This document shows, piece after piece, positions 1 through 15,200 of a stretch of 62,000 nt of DNA. Made by a program: the position numbers and the translations under genes. Where the stretch lies: assembly GCF_001949145.1 (NCBI RefSeq), contig NW_019091368.1, positions 1,452,479 through 1,514,478 of the forward strand, read 5' to 3'. Position 1 is the stretch's first letter. Each line of letters starts with the position of its first letter. A model generated the notes under the pieces. That model searched no databases. It saw only the letters and a program-made list of their open reading frames with translations, and was not told the origin of the DNA. Source of the stretch: Acanthaster planci (taxonomy: Eukaryota; Echinodermata; Asteroidea; Valvatida; Acanthasteridae).

Positions 1-43
1 TCTGTCATTTGTAGTATCATGCACTTACTATAATAGAACTTAC

Positions 44-269
44 TCAGGTTCTGGTGAAGGGGGTAGAGCCACGGACTCCTCAACTTCCGGTTCCGGACTG
101 GCGGGTTCTGGCGTCCTCACCGGAGTGATGACGGAGCCGTCAACCACCGAAATCAACTTCGGTGACTCTCTGGGGGATCCTTCTGGGGTTGGGATGTCTG
201 GGGGTGGGGACGGGGGTGGGGTGTGGATTGGTGTGGTCACATAGGTAGAGGGAGCAGGTATGGGCTCAT
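44..269 (-). CDS. TALPID3: TALPID3 exon N (last in window), Thr/Pro-rich
   Basis: Acceptor CTGCCATTAG on the minus strand, donor GA|GTAAG at 39-43. It translates to a Pro/Thr/Ser/Glu-rich tract with repeated TP and SP dipeptides (VTTPIHTPPPSPPPDIPTPE). It takes one base from exon M to make Asp and ends with two bases of a codon, so at least one more exon lies to the left of the window. The human protein has comparable TPTVTPTTTPPP runs at this place. Confidence 0.85.
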
Positions 270-3200
270 CTAATGGCAGAAAGTGAAACAGGTCATGTAG
301 TATTGGCTGTCATAACGGTACAGTTTGTTTTATGAACCAGTTGCTTTGTGATTTGTTCCCGTCTATTCGTGTTGTGTCCATTTTTTAAGTGAATCCTTTC
401 AAAGGCCAGGCAGTGTAATTTTCAATGCAAGGCTAGACAGCATAGGCTCCAAAGTGTTTAAAATTTAATCTGATGTTGAATAATTGTTGTCTCAATTTAT
501 GACCATTTCGGTGTCTTAATTTTCATGCCAACGCAAATTGATATAGTTCTGAAGAATGTGTGATGCATCCATGGCAGAAAAACCAACATTACAGCTATTT
601 CTGCACTAACATTTGCCCACATGTTTCATATTTTTGTGTTAAACTGTTTACCTTGAATATCTGTTGTTGTTTTACTTAGAGACAGTAGGCAAGTGAGGAA
701 CGTTTCTTCCATATAGTTTCAATGGGCACATTTTAGGATCACAACTTGAACAGAAATCCCTGAAACGATCAGTGTCTTCCTGTACTGACATCTCTGCAAC
801 AATGCCCTCAGTTTTCAGGGAAAACCATTGAAAATTTCAGTGATTAAAAAAGTGCACTTTTCCACAGGAGCAACCAAACAGAAATGTCGGAGAGTTTTCT
901 CACATTTACGAGGAGCAAAGAAGTGCACAGAACAAGGTGCCAGGTAAAATTCACATCATGTATCCTGTCTACTGATATACTCCTGGGAAAAGTCTCCACT
1001 GCATATTATGCACGTCCTGCCCTCACCTCCAGCAGGGGTGTTCTGAGTCAACACCACCTCCTTTAGGCTCTCTGTCTCTGATTCCACCAGGGATGCCTCG
1101 CTGGGACTGGCCAGGGGTGTGGCAACCCTCGATGCCACCAGGGGTGGGGTGTGCACTGGGCTGACTTGAGGCGTCACCTCGGGAGTGGGAATTGGGGTCC
1201 TGGAATCCTGAAGAAAAAAAAAAAAAATTAAAAATAAAACGCACTGATACATCCAAATCAAAGGGCTCAGTTTGCTCTTTGAAATGTAAATGCACGAAAT
1301 AGCTAAAAAAAAAGGCCTTCAGACTCATTTTGTGAGACCAGTCACATTACTGGGATGGGACAGTTCTTCATGCTGTAATGGGCTCTATGTGATAGTATGT
1401 ATGAGTAACTTTCATCTGAAATGTGCGCCAACCCAGAGGGTCTTTGTGTAGGATCCCTGGGCAAGGCCCTGATGGAATTCAGCTACCATGCCACTGTACT
1501 CTCTTTCTCCATCAATGATGTGCATGCATGTCGGGTATCAATGGGAACTTCGTCAATTGTTTTATTTCTTGTTTTAAGCAGATATTTTCTTGCACCGAAT
1601 TCCAAAGTCTTGTCAATGCATCTGTTTAAGATTAGTAAGACTGCCCGTGCAAAATGATGGCTTTTGACAGAATCCACGCTTCCTTTCAAAATCATTCAAT
1701 TCTAAGAGAAACAAAACTATATCTCCTTGAGGGCAAAAACACCATTGTTTCCTTGCCAACATTCTCCTTCCCAGGGGAAGAGTTCGCAGTTCCCCTGTTT
1801 GCAGGTAATTCCTGTTTTGACTTGGATGAGGCTCATATGCAGGGTCAATCAACTGTGCCAGCTATGTAAGTTAGACAAACAACACTCTTTTTGTGTTTTC
1901 AGCTCAGGTTACCCTAAAGCACTTCGGAAGCCAGTGAGTAGGCAAGAGAGGGAAGCCAGTGAGCAAGTGACCTCTGCCAAGTACTAGCAGGAAACGTGAT
2001 TGCTTGCAACCACGACAGCAATTACTGTATCTGATTGAATTTGAAACCTTCCAGATACTTTCTTGATTTCAGTGACAATGTTGGTGACAATCTAGTTTGG
2101 CAGAAAGCTGCAAAGTGGACTTCAGGCAATGTTATTTGACTGTTGCTCAATTGTTGACCTTGCTTGCAGACAGGCGATAAACACAAGTCAAATGACTCTT
2201 CAACAAACAGGGTGTTGTGATTCGCTGAGTGCATACGCAAGTCAAGTTTAAGCACGCATGTGTGAGTGCTACCCAACTGCTATAATGGTGTCACCTCGGA
2301 GTGATCTAAAGTGACATATGTGACCTGTCACCACAAAATAAGCTGAAAGTGGGAATTTTCAACAATTGAGATATTGGTACGTTGAATTCACCAGAAAGAG
2401 AGCTTTCCAGTGGCATGTACATGGAACACTTAGGGTAAGTACAAGGTGACAATGTGACATTATTCTGGCAGCTTTGCATCTTTGTCTCCGACACTGTGTC
2501 AACATTTCTGTCCATGCACGAATAGTGCTATCATCGAAATTGCTGAGAAAATGACATTTATTAATATCTGATCCCACAAAATAAAATATGGAATTAAATA
2601 GACAGGTTACTCTTTCCAAATATCACACAACACCAAAAATTGACCTCAACTTCAATATCTAACTTTCAACCCTCAAAACAGGAAACAGCGGTATGCGACT
2701 TTACATGTAGTTTGTAGTACCAGGTCACATATTATCCGGACAGTTAACCATTGGGGATTCAGATACAGGAATATGACATTCTCAAACAGCTCAAGTGAAC
2801 TTACAGTATCAGGTGCGACAGGAGTAGCTGGCATCAGCTGCCTGCGGGGTACATCCCTATCATGCTGACCCAAGGCAGTGGTCACTTTCTCCTCCAACAC
2901 CTCTCGGACCAGCGCACTGACCAGCGTGTGATCCACAGCTTGACCAGCGTCTACAAACAGCTGGAGTCCGGCTGGGCCTATGGTCTCAACTGTAAAAGAT
3001 GTGACCGGTGAAAAAATTCTGCAAAATCAACCGGTTTCCTTTTTAAGGACTGACACAGATGAATGCTGTCATACCACTCGGTGGCTTTGAATGAGAAATG
3101 AACTTAGACTCATTGATTTTTCAGATAACCAGTCAAGCCGGCTGTTGCCATTAGATCTGAACAAAGCATGGCATATTTGTACATTGAAACAAGGTCCCTG

Positions 3201-6200
3201 TAGGTCTACACATCTCATGCGCATAAAGACCAATTTTCTAAGAATTCCAATTCCATCCAAGACCAATTTTTCACAGGAAATGAACAGTGTTTTGCTTGGG
3301 TGCCAGGTGCCAGTCTCTCTTTTCTTCACCCAGCAAGTGGTTACTTGTTCAATGAACTGATACAAATTAAAATGCCAACTCCAACTTTCAAAGATCAGAC
3401 TCTCAATGGACCGAATTGAGTATGAGAATGTTGTACACTCCGCTAGCTCCCAAGTAATGCCAGAGGATCACTTTGCAACTTCTAATATTAGGCTTTGCTG
3501 TTACCTAGACTTTCCTGAGTGAGCAGTAACTACACGTTTGGATTGGACTACATCTTAGGGCTGTGCTGAATATCCGAATAACCAAATATTTGATCGATCG
3601 AATATTTGAATGTTATTTTTCAAATTTGAATATTCGAACACAAAATTAATGAAAAGAGAAAATTTTCTTGTGTTTTAAATGAGAAAAAATTGCACTATGG
3701 AGGCTTGTTTTAAGCAGATTCAAATGAAAAGCGTCAGAAATTTTACAATTTAAAAAGTAAATTATTCATTAACAATTTAAAAGAAACAGAAATTTTTAAC
3801 AGGGCAAGAAGTGTTGTTCATCTCTTACATCTTGCTAAATTGTGGCTGGAGATACTCCTAGATGTGAGAAGCTATTATTTTGATTACAATGTACAACTGT
3901 GTGTGTTATTGCAACTGGATTCGTGTATGGTTTGTTCATTAACAATCTGCCGGTCGGTGGGACAGAATATTTGGATATTCGGTCAAATTGAAGGTCGAAT
4001 ATTCAAATAGGTCTAGTGAATTATTCGAATTGACTCAGCCTTATTACATCTTACCAATTGAATCACTTGCCGATGAAGTAACGCTAGTGTCAGGTGAGAT
4101 GGGTCTTGGATCTTCCACCGCTCGTCGACTGTATAACTCACTGATCATCTGAGCCATCAACTCCTGCTCGATCCTGACAGTATTAAACAAAGACGGAAGA
4201 TTTGGCACAGAGGGGCAGTAATATGTGCGACGTTTGTGGTAGCATCTTGATAAGATATTTGGTTTTCAGCTCCAGTTCTTATTTTTAAATATTAGGGCCA
4301 AGCCACGCTAGGTAATTTGGGCAGCTTGGAAGCAAACGACTGTACCACACACAAGAGGAAAACATTGGGTGAGGCTAAGTACTGTTTTCTCAGAGTTTAT
4401 GGAATTATGGTGATTGCCTGAAACCAGTCACCTGCATACTGCCTTGTGCAATGTGGCTCCATAAACACACAGCATCAATACACTTCAAATTACGTTAAAA
4501 AGTCACTGATAACAAGATTAACAATATTAGTAACGTTCATATCAAGCTAAAAGTACAAGAAAATTCTAAAAAACAGACAGGGGAATGTTGATTTGTGATG
4601 TTCATGTTCTTTACTTGTGGTCAAGTACTGTTTCATATATCTGCTGTGATGTCTGTTGATACATATTTCAAATTGTAATTAGTGGATGAACAATGACAAT
4701 CGGGTTTGTTATTAAACCAGAGGTCTGCCCTTCTGAAGTTTACACAAAAGCTACTAGTGTTCAGAAAATGTTAGAATAAAAAAATAACATTCAAACAGCC
4801 CTCAGAATCTGGCAAATGAATTCAATCAAAATGTTTACAGCAAGAAAAGGACAAACTCCCAGATGACCTGAGTGGGAAGCATTCTAGCTGAATTCCTGAT
4901 TAACTAATTGGTTTTGATTGCCACAACCCATGAACAATAGAACCTTGTTTTTGTGGATTTCCTGTTGAAGTGGGGCTGTAGCCCTGGAGGTAAAATGAGT
5001 TTGATGTATCACTGCTTTCGATAGAAAATTGGAAAGTGCAAAATTTGGGGGAAGAACCAAGACGGATTTGCTAATTTAATTTCTGAATGGTAATTTGTCA
5101 TGTGGCTTTCCTAAGGTGTTGAAGATAAAATTGAGCACATTGGAGCGATTGTCACCAGCTCCGTGATTTATTGTCGCAATTTGGAACACGTTAACTTGCC
5201 AATACTTCCTCACCAACCATGCATTTCACAGCTTGTACCAATACAAGAAATTAATCTCGAAGGTGGGATTCACCAAACCAAATGGCCCTCCTGGGACCTC
5301 CAAATTAGGGCAGAGGAGACTGGGAAGGGTTCAGGGGAAGTGGAGAGTGGGCCAATGCACTTAGAATGGCACACGGGGGATGAAGAGGGCACAGCAAATC
5401 AAAGTCAATATTTTTGGGGCTTTCACAGCACAGTGAATCACTAAAGCACAAACATATCTACACCTCGAGTTCATATCTAACCTAGATCTACATCAAACAG
5501 AACTGCTTGTATGCAGCAGATTATTTGACTTACTAATGAGATAACAGTGTGCTGATAAAAATTTGAACTGTGTGGTTTCAAAGTAAGTCTGGTCAACTGT
5601 TCACCAGCACAAGTCACCATTATGAGGGGTCAGACGGCCTGGGCAGGTTTTGAACACCATGTTTGAAACTGTTCCAGAACACTATTATCTACATCAAGAA
5701 TAGCTTTCTAGTCAAAAGGTCAAAACAACTCAAGGATGGGCGAACTCCCAAAGATTCCTTTTTTTTTTTTAACCGTTTTACTTCAGGTTTTGCTGACCAT
5801 TTCTGACCATGTCTCTGGTATACGCCTCACACAAATACAAACTAAACATCTCCCTCGACCGAGACCGGAGGGCACAGAGTACACACTGTATGACATGCAT
5901 AACAGAATGCACAACATGTAAGCAGTGTTTCACCTGCAGCTTACAACCACCCAAGTGATGGGCTAAGGACCGATAGAAACAGACAAACTGCCCAAAGTAT
6001 TTATGAATATTTAAATATGATGCAAATAGAAGGTGTGTTGCTCAACTCCAAGATACTGATATCAAGAGAACAAAATTCAGACCACAGGACACAACTTCTC
6101 TCAAAGAACAATCGAGCACGCTGGGAGATTTAATTGCACATGCTCAGTCTGCTTTTTAGTAAACTAGTACATGTATGATTCCTGACTTTTTTTAAAAACT

Positions 6201-9200
6201 ACGTAACTGCAAGCAACTGTGGACAGCAATCTGGACAGAGTCATAAAAGTGCATTCCTTATTTAAGGGTTAAAGTGCCTCATCTCTGTGTGACTTGTTTC
6301 CACAAAACTTTCTCCTGGCAAAGAATTACCTTCACACAGTTTCTGAGCTTGCTTTGTAGTTTGTGCTACACTGGGCCACAGAGAGGAGTAAAATATCAGT
6401 GAGGATTGTCATGAGGCAAGGGCACACGTTAGCTACGGTCCAACTAACTCTCCCCTCAAATTTAAACTTCCACAAAAATAACTGAAAAATGGTAGCCAAA
6501 AGGTGCTGGACCTAAATGGATACAATTGCATCTGATTTTGATTTTCGTTAAATTCAACGGACTCCTCATCCTTTGTTTCTAAATACAAAGAAGTCATGTT
6601 TAATCATTCTAAAGGGGGTAATGCAGCACCCCTTCAATGTTTCTTGCTGTTAAATCTTGAATGTCCGTACCATTCCATGGCCGCATTCTCCATGATGTCT
6701 CTCCTGATGTCACTGGCCAGTTTCTCTGAGGACGGTCCAACCATGGATGGATCAGGGGGCGGAGCCTGGGGAGGGAAGGGTGGGCCATGATAGGGCCGTT
6801 CCATCTCTGTGTAACGGCCTGGCAAAGAGATGCCTGGAGTTGGCAGTTCATCTTCTGACTCTTCCTGTGGCTGCAAATGCACGAGGACATTCAGAAATTG
6901 CGAATCTTAATAACATTAAAATGCATAATTTCTATGGGACTGGATCCAACGAAATGTACCTTAAGGCCTGATTTAGGGTGATCTGTTTTACATGTGGTTT
7001 GCAAGAGAAAGAGAATAGTGTGTTCTTTGTCTTGATGTATCCCCAATTTTGGCATCCTGATGACCAAGAACAATTCATGGTTGCAAAAATACAGTAAACT
7101 CCGAGTAAGTCGGCATCGCGTAACTCGTTCTATCGTCTAAGTCAGCCTTTTGACAAAAGTCCTGATCGTCTGTAATGCATTTCCATTGAAAATTTCATTT
7201 CTAAGTCGGCATTTATAAGTCGTCATTTCGTAAAGTCTGCATGTTTTTCTCGGTCCCTTTTCCGCAAAACCACAAAAATTCCTTTGTGTAAGTCGGCATT
7301 AAAAAAATTGTGCTTTGATATCAGTTTCCTTCGCCGCAGTTGCCAAGAAGTGTCAGGTGACAAATCCCACACTGCTTGACTGATGTCTGTTTATTAGCAG
7401 CACAGGCCGTGGTTGATAATTGGCCAGCATGAGTACATCAATACCAGTAACCCTTCTGGTGCTACACGCATGCGCTCTGTCCATTTTGGGGGTCGCCTTA
7501 TTGAACGTAGTCTGGTTCCCCACCCAAAGTTTCCCCAATGACCCTTGATAATGATTCATCGGGTAGTCAGTATCATTGGGTCTGGTATCCAGACTATATT
7601 GAACGAACTTAACCAATGCACGTGTGTAGTTGAGTGTATGTTTTCTGTACTGTAACTGTATCACGTACACACGGACAGCACTGTCGAGTTGTGATGTGAT
7701 ATGCGAGTGGCTTGCCGTCCTTGCTTCCTCCTTAGGGGCACATGATCAATTATAGAACTTGCAGCCCGTGAGAGTAATAATCGAGAACGAATTTGCTGGG
7801 ATCGACCATGGAGGTAGGTAAATCAAAGCCATTGAATTAGTGCAAGGAATCATAATGTACGTAGGCAATACATGTGTACGTGTAAGTCAGCAATATGATG
7901 ACTTACAGTACAAGTTGGCATTCGCGTAAGTCATCATAATTTCTTGAGTCCCGAGAGTGCCTACTTAGCTGGAGTTTACTGTACTGAGGGTTTCCAATGC
8001 TTGACATGGTGAAAAATTCAATGTCTTGAAGGCCTCTCACTCCAAGTTGCTCTAGCAACTTGTGACACACTTTGTTAGGTTGGGTCACACAAAATAATAT
8101 AAATTATTAGCAAAAAGGCAAATTAGGTAATGCAACCACTGCACACTCGGCCACAGATGGTGGAGCACTTTACCGGCCACTGTTAAGAAAATCTTTGGGC
8201 CACTTATTTTTTCACATCAGCCAACATGACTGTCTTAACTCAGGGGTCTTCGTGAATGAAGGATTATCAAGACGGTACCTCATCGTCTTCAGCAACAGCC
8301 AGGTAGTGAGAGAACTGGGACTGGCCTGGGAGGGTATCGTCTTCCTAGAATGATATGAGAAAACATTGTTGTGTCACTTTCTGTCGACACAAATCCATCT
8401 AGTGCAAACTGTTATACTTTGCCACAATATGCTCTGAACACTAAACTGAACAAGACCAAATGGCATATGGACAAATAGAAGACAGTGTTAATGGAAAAGA
8501 AAATCGCGAAAGTCTCAAATAAAGCAAACAAAGTCCTGAATGATATCAGAAAAGATGTAGCAAAGCAATATCTCTCTTGAGAAAGTTAAAAATGTACAAG
8601 TGAAATAACTGCCACTTGCACTGTTGGCTTTATACGCACCATTCCAGCAGTCACACAGTTTATTTCCACTTCATTCCAACTGGATCTAAGATAATCCTTC
8701 AAAATTTTAAAGACTGGAAGTGCAGGTGAATTGAATAGGCATGCAAACACATTTACCACTGGAGGGATTTCTGCTTGTCTGTCTTGTAGAGTTTCTACCT
8801 TGGGGCTCCCGTCAGGCTCTGACGCAATCGATGCCTGACTTGACAGTTCTGTGTCTATGTCAACAGCTGGAAGATGCTAAATATGGAAGCAAGAAAAAAC
8901 GAGTATTGAAACCAGCAGAATTGAATTTTCTTGGGTGATTGGTACAAAATCTGGATCACTCTATAAATTTGGGGTCCAAAAGTTTGACATTTTTGTGAGC
9001 CTGTTACACTCGACTTGTACAATTCCACACAGAAACATTGAAATTGACTTCACACTACATGTATTTATATTTATTTGCAAGTAATTTGCAATATTTAATT
9101 ATTCTTGAAAATTAAAGAATGTGTCCCAAACTTACAAAATCATTTGTCAGATGTGATAGGGACATGAAAAAAGTTAGACCAAAAGTTACAGAACGACCCA

Positions 9201-12200
9201 TACAAACTTCATGGAAGACTTGACGTTCATCATAACTTAGTTAAAACTTGATGTTAGTCTACAAAATTGTTCTTGTGCCAATGAATTATAGTTGACTAAA
9301 CCAGACATACCACCAGTGTAACTTTAACCCTCAAAGGCCTCTCAATATCCATCAGAAGCTTTTGTAGGATTCTTTAGGATTGAGGAACAACAGCGTAGCC
9401 ACTAATAGCTTGACACAGGACTCGAAAGAAAGTAATCTGACAGATGAATTTGCTGAACCCAGAAAATTGTTGTCAAATAAAAAATTGAAAATTATATTCT
9501 GGTAATCACAACTATCGTAGGTTCTGAGCAGATTTTTGCTAGGCACAAAAAATTACAAAGCTACATATTCTGTTTACTGGCAATGGACCAAACTGAGCAT
9601 TTTGAAGAGGAAGCATATCCTCCTGACCTGTATGGCAAGTTTTGGTCTCTTCTCTTTGGACTGTATGTTGACCACCGCCACATTGTTCTTGACCTCCCTC
9701 TTCTCCAAGTTCTTTATCACGCCCACCTCCAGACCATCTGTCTTAATGGTCACAGGCTGGGCCAGCCCGCCGACCTGAGGGGGCGCCAGGGGTACAGCCA
9801 TGGGTATGAGCTGGCCATGGCTAGGGGCAGAGAGAGGGGCAGGTTGGCAGGTTGAGAAGGCCGGGTGGACCCTGCTTGGTTCAGTCTGAAATGGTACACT
9901 GGATGGCGTGATAGGATAGGGGTCAAAGAAGAATTGGTTGGCTGGTCTCGGGATGTTGATGGTTCTCGACGAGGAATCGGTCTGGATCTTGGCTGATTTC
10001 ATTCCAGTCCCTTGTAGGGAACACATATGAAAAAAAAACCTGAATATTTCTAACTGGACATTACTTTCAATTCATTCTATTGCAAGTTTAGTAAAGCAGT
10101 TATTGGTGGGCCCTTGCCCCCAAATTGCAGCTTCTTCACTGTCTGCAGGTTCATCTTGAGGTCCTCAATCAGATTTCAATCTTTGCTGTTAAAACCATCA
10201 GATAGCATTCAAACCTTTGCCTTGCAAGAGACAACTTGGTGTTTCAGTGGCATACACGGAACACAAATGATCCAGAGAATTTTAACTTGAGGACCAGATT
10301 TATGAAACTGAGACCTGAAGGCAATGACAGAGGTCGAAGGGTGCCATGGGCTGAATGTACTGCATAGCTACACCCCTCAGTAGTGACAGAGAAAAACACT
10401 ACACTTGTTGAAGTACACTTGAGCATCACCTCCATGAAGTGCTCACACTTGGACGTGTTCTCATGCGCAGTGAAAACAGTTTCGTGCACATTCAACTAAA
10501 AATTGGTTGTGCTCAACTGGCGCTACTTTTGTGCCACATCACAAAATGATTCACTGACGAGTTTTGGCCTTTGAAAAATGCTACACAACCAGCAATGTTT
10601 ACTCGGTGCTGTCCAAAGCATCTGAGGAGAAAAATACACATGCTTTCTTGGGTGAGACTCAAGGTTGATATCCCTTAAAACACTGCAGACCACAAACCTG
10701 CTCAACCGCAGAGCTCTCTTGGGTCTGCTGGCTGATTGCAATCTGATGTACCTCTGGTAACAGCACTGAAGATACAAGTGGTGCTTGTATTAAGCGAAAA
10801 CAAAGGGCTGAATCTAGTGTGGAAATTTATGACTCCCAAAGGTAGATTCCGTCAACAGCGGCATGGTCTGACTTTCTTTGGCAGTCGTGACCAGGATACA
10901 GATTGAACGTGCAATTAAGTACAGAGTCCACGCACTCAATGAAGTACATGTAGTTAGGCCCTCGGTCGGTAATTTCGTCAGTGCAATGTTGAAAAGTATC
11001 AAAGGGAATAAAATGTGATTGTCGAAAACCCATTTGGCCAACAGACAGTATTGCCAAGATTGGCCACGCAAAGTTCACCTCCTCCGCAGGGAAGACCTCA
11101 CCTTTCACCCTTGTAGGGGAGGGTACTCTGGCTGGTTTTGGCCATGGGCTGGACGTTGCCAATTTCAGGTAGGGTTCTTTCTGCATTGTAGATCGTCTGG
11201 CCTGGTACAAGGCCTTGCCGTATACCCTTGTCAGGTAGGCTTCATCTTGGTTGTGGTCCACTGGTGACTGCTTTTTGGAACGACTGATCTGATAAAAGAA
11301 TTAATCATCCAAGATGTTTTACGCAAGTTACAACAGTGTCTTGTTGAAATAGTTTGATCTGTGATCGCCTGATCTTTTCTTTTCAAAGGTTCCTCAATCA
11401 GAGACTGTTTGGCATAAATGCTGCATGCTACGAACTAAAGGGACCAAGCATTCTCTGAAAACTACTTTTGCATATAAGCTTAATGTGCTCGTTCAAAATC
11501 TGCATGGCCGGAATGCTTCAATAAACTTTATGATTCCAGTGTGCTGGTCCAACACCTACACTGAAGTGTCAAGACGCCATGACATTCTGTTCTGGTAGAT
11601 GCAGATTTACAAGAAGATTTGTGAAAAGTGTGGAGGAAGTTGTACAGTTTTCTCGTGGGAAATGAGCAGGGGCACTTCCTTGATGGCACATGCTGAAAGT
11701 GCACAGTATTGTAGAACTAATTTTCAATTGAATATGCACAAAAACCACATGGGGCATGACCGTGTTTGCATGTGGGTGATGATTCCAAGCAAGGATCTAA
11801 AAAGAAAAAACTGCAGCCAGCCTCCATCAACCAGCTGTGTTGGCATTTTCGGTCCTGGAGGGAGGGAGCAGCTCTGTACAGGGTACGTTGATGGTGGGTA
11901 AAATTTGAGAAAGATAACCTCCTGAGGCTTACCGGTTGCTTCTTGGCTTGTGCCACATTCTCCTTATTATGTCGGCCTCCGGCTCCTGCCTCCCCCCCAC
12001 TTGGGGGCGGTGGTGGATGTCCCTTCCTCAAGCCACTGTCAATCCTAGCTGAGACGGGCTTCTTCTTAGCCCCAGCCCTGACTGGTCTGGCTGAGGAGGC
12101 TACAGGTCCTTGACCTGGTCCCGTTCCTGTGGCATCTTTTTCTGGAATGTGGTCTGACGGGTGGGGCCTCCTTTGCTTGTTGATTTCGTGCTGATGGATG

Positions 12201-15200
12201 AAAGCAAATCGCATTGGTGATATTCAGTGTGCAAAGTTACCGTCAAGTGTTTGCCTTCAAGAGGCCACTTTTGAACTTTGACGCTGATCATCCCTTCTTG
12301 ACTGTTTAACTCCAACATCCTCAATTCTGCAACTCACTATCAACCGGATCCAATAAAACGAGTTGTAAGACCATTTTTTGGTGATTTTGTTTCAGTTTAT
12401 ATTGGACCGGGCAAACTGAGCTCTTTGCTTCATGTATCACTTTTTGCATTCAGAAAAAAATGCACATAATGTGAAAAAAAATGCTGAGAGTTCTCACTGA
12501 TACACGCTGTGCAAGATTCTTTTAAAGGCGTTTGACTCAAAACTTGTCCAGGCAACTTGCAACCCATTTTGGTAGGTTGGGTCATATTTAATTATCACAG
12601 AGAAGGGAAGCTGTCTTTGGGTTAATCTTACAGACTTATCTGAAGTGTACATGAATCACCTCTTCCACATCAGCGTTTTACCTTAAACTCCCCGTCCAGT
12701 GCAGCAATCATTCTCCCGACCCTGTACCTCAGCTGTGCCTTTTCAGCAGCATCGCTATTAATCGACAACAGACAAGAACTGCAGTAAAATACACTGCTTC
12801 CTTTTACAATGGCCCGCAGCTGTTGTTCAAGGAAAGCAGGTTCCAGAAAGAACCATCTACTCAATCAACCTACTTGTAACCCATTTGAGATGGAGTTAAT
12901 GGGCATGTTTTTACAGTGCATGCGATGAAAGGATGTTCTCAAACTTTTAAGGATCCATGCTCTTAAATCACCCTCTGGCAATGTCCAACATTAAAAATTG
13001 AGGGTTATCACCTTCCTGACATACTTATTTGATACTGAAGCTGGGGGAACTTAGCCAAGTGCAATTTAATCAACCAAATCAAAATTATGCGCAGATTTAT
13101 AAAAGAAAAAGGTGTCATTGTACAATCTTTAAGATGGTACCAGTACTGATGGTATGGATAAGTTAAAACTATGAAATCTGTGAACTGTCAATTACCCCTG
13201 GAGATGGAGACTATCCAGGTAACTGTAGAATTCCTCTTGTTCCTTGGCACGGACCACCGCCTCCAGGTTGGCTTCAAGACAGGCCCGGCTAGACTGGACC
13301 TTGTCCAACACAGCCTTAGCATTTGTACACAGGGAGGGGGCAACAGGTGCATTGTACTGGGAGGGTGACAGGGGCTGCTTTGGGTGGGGGGCCGGATGGA
13401 CGGAGACAGGCACAGACGTGGGTTTCCTCTTGAAAAGAGACAAAAGTATCACTTTTTTTATCAAGGAGAACTCAAGTGAACCTTAACTTTTGAAAACTGT
13501 GGATGAAATGTTTGATTTAAGGGAGACTTCATTTCCCTTCAAAGAGACATTAATCCTAGTGAAGTTCCAGCAACAACTGTAGCTAACTATAGTCTGACGA
13601 AGGCCACTCCATAACGATGGAACCATTTAGAACCCAGCACATGGGGCATGGTAGCATCAGTGGTCACCGGCAGCCCTTTTCCGAATCAAGTACACAGGAA
13701 ACCACTGACATGAAAGTGATTGTATGAAATGAAAAAGACCACAAATGCACTGAGAAATACAACCAACACCAAACTGTGACAATGAGTTTCCCAAAAACAC
13801 TAAACTAGGGTTGTTCAAGCTGCACTGTATTGCGCATGCACATTAATAAGACGAAACTGACCAGAGGTCAAACGATAGCATCTAGTCCCACACTTGCCCC
13901 TCAATAATGGTTTCACACTCCACAATTAGTGCTGGAAGACAAACTAAAATCCGTGCCATTGCATCTACCAATTCCATTTAAAGTCCATATCTTAGGGTGC
14001 CGACTATTTCTTTTGCCACTGCAGTGTGAGAATACTGACTGCTTGGATTGGTGTAGTAAACCTAGCCTCCTCAGGTGACCCTCGCCTTGGGAAAACAGAA
14101 TGCTCCATGGATCACCAGAAAGGCTAGGTTTACTACACTATGAGATAAAGCAGTCAGATCTTTCTTTTATAACACCTCTCCCACAGATTCTGCTTGATTT
14201 AAGTGACAACTGATTAACTGATTTGAAATGCATATCAAAAGTGTACCCATTGGAATAAAAAATTTGATGAAAGTTTACAAGCACTTTTCGAACAACCTCT
14301 TTGCAAAATCTGTGAATCAAGCTCTGTAGTGCAATGAGGAATGTGGGCAATACACACCAGTATGCATTTGCACACACTGTCAAGATACAGAATCCTGTGG
14401 GTGAGGTGGTGTCAAACTCTTGGTATTAAAACAAGACTTATATTTGAACTCACGAGGGCACTGTTTAGATTGCGCTTAATATTGCGTATACGGAAAGCTT
14501 CCATTATCCATTTCTTTCAATACACTTCTTTGCTTGTTTGAAAGTGTGAACCAAGAAGAAAGGATTCTTGAACCCTTCTGCCCCATTGTCTACAACCCAC
14601 ACCTGCACAGCACACCTATCAATCACTTAAAACCTTACAAGATAGATATCAACAGGTGCAGGCTGTAACCGTCGCTGCATCAGCTCATCCCAATCTTTCT
14701 CTGCCTCCTGAAAAATGGAATTCATCGATCAAGAAGGTCAGTCATGTGCCCAGACACAAACCATTTACCTCCAGGACAGCTACTCTTTGTGATTTTTACA
14801 CGACGTCATTTGTGCACGTGTCATTTCTTTGCAATGGCGGATCAACGGTGGATTAGGCCCACAGGTTGGAGGTTTTTGAAACTAAACACTCAGTATTGGA
14901 AGCCACACGTCTCAAATTTGTGATTTCTAGCAATTTCTCTACGATCGATCCAAATTATGACACTTCTTATTGTAAATAACTGGTGGGATTGCAAAAATAT
15001 TAATGAACTCGTGCATAGAATTCTACTGATTTAGTAGAATGCACCCTTGCAGTTAGAATTCCAGTCTCTACAAGCATCATTTGCAGTACTTGATCATTTC
15101 ACACTGAAGCATTGTGCACCTATCTCATCCAAACACGCTACTTTGACATTCTTCGATTTAATACCATAATGCAAGTACATACAGAGATTGCAGATTGGAC

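Noticed and set aside
9574-9627. Continuation of the exon H reading frame past its donor
   Set aside because: A good donor (ACAG|GTCAGG) and the phase of exon I show the frame there is intronic read-through.
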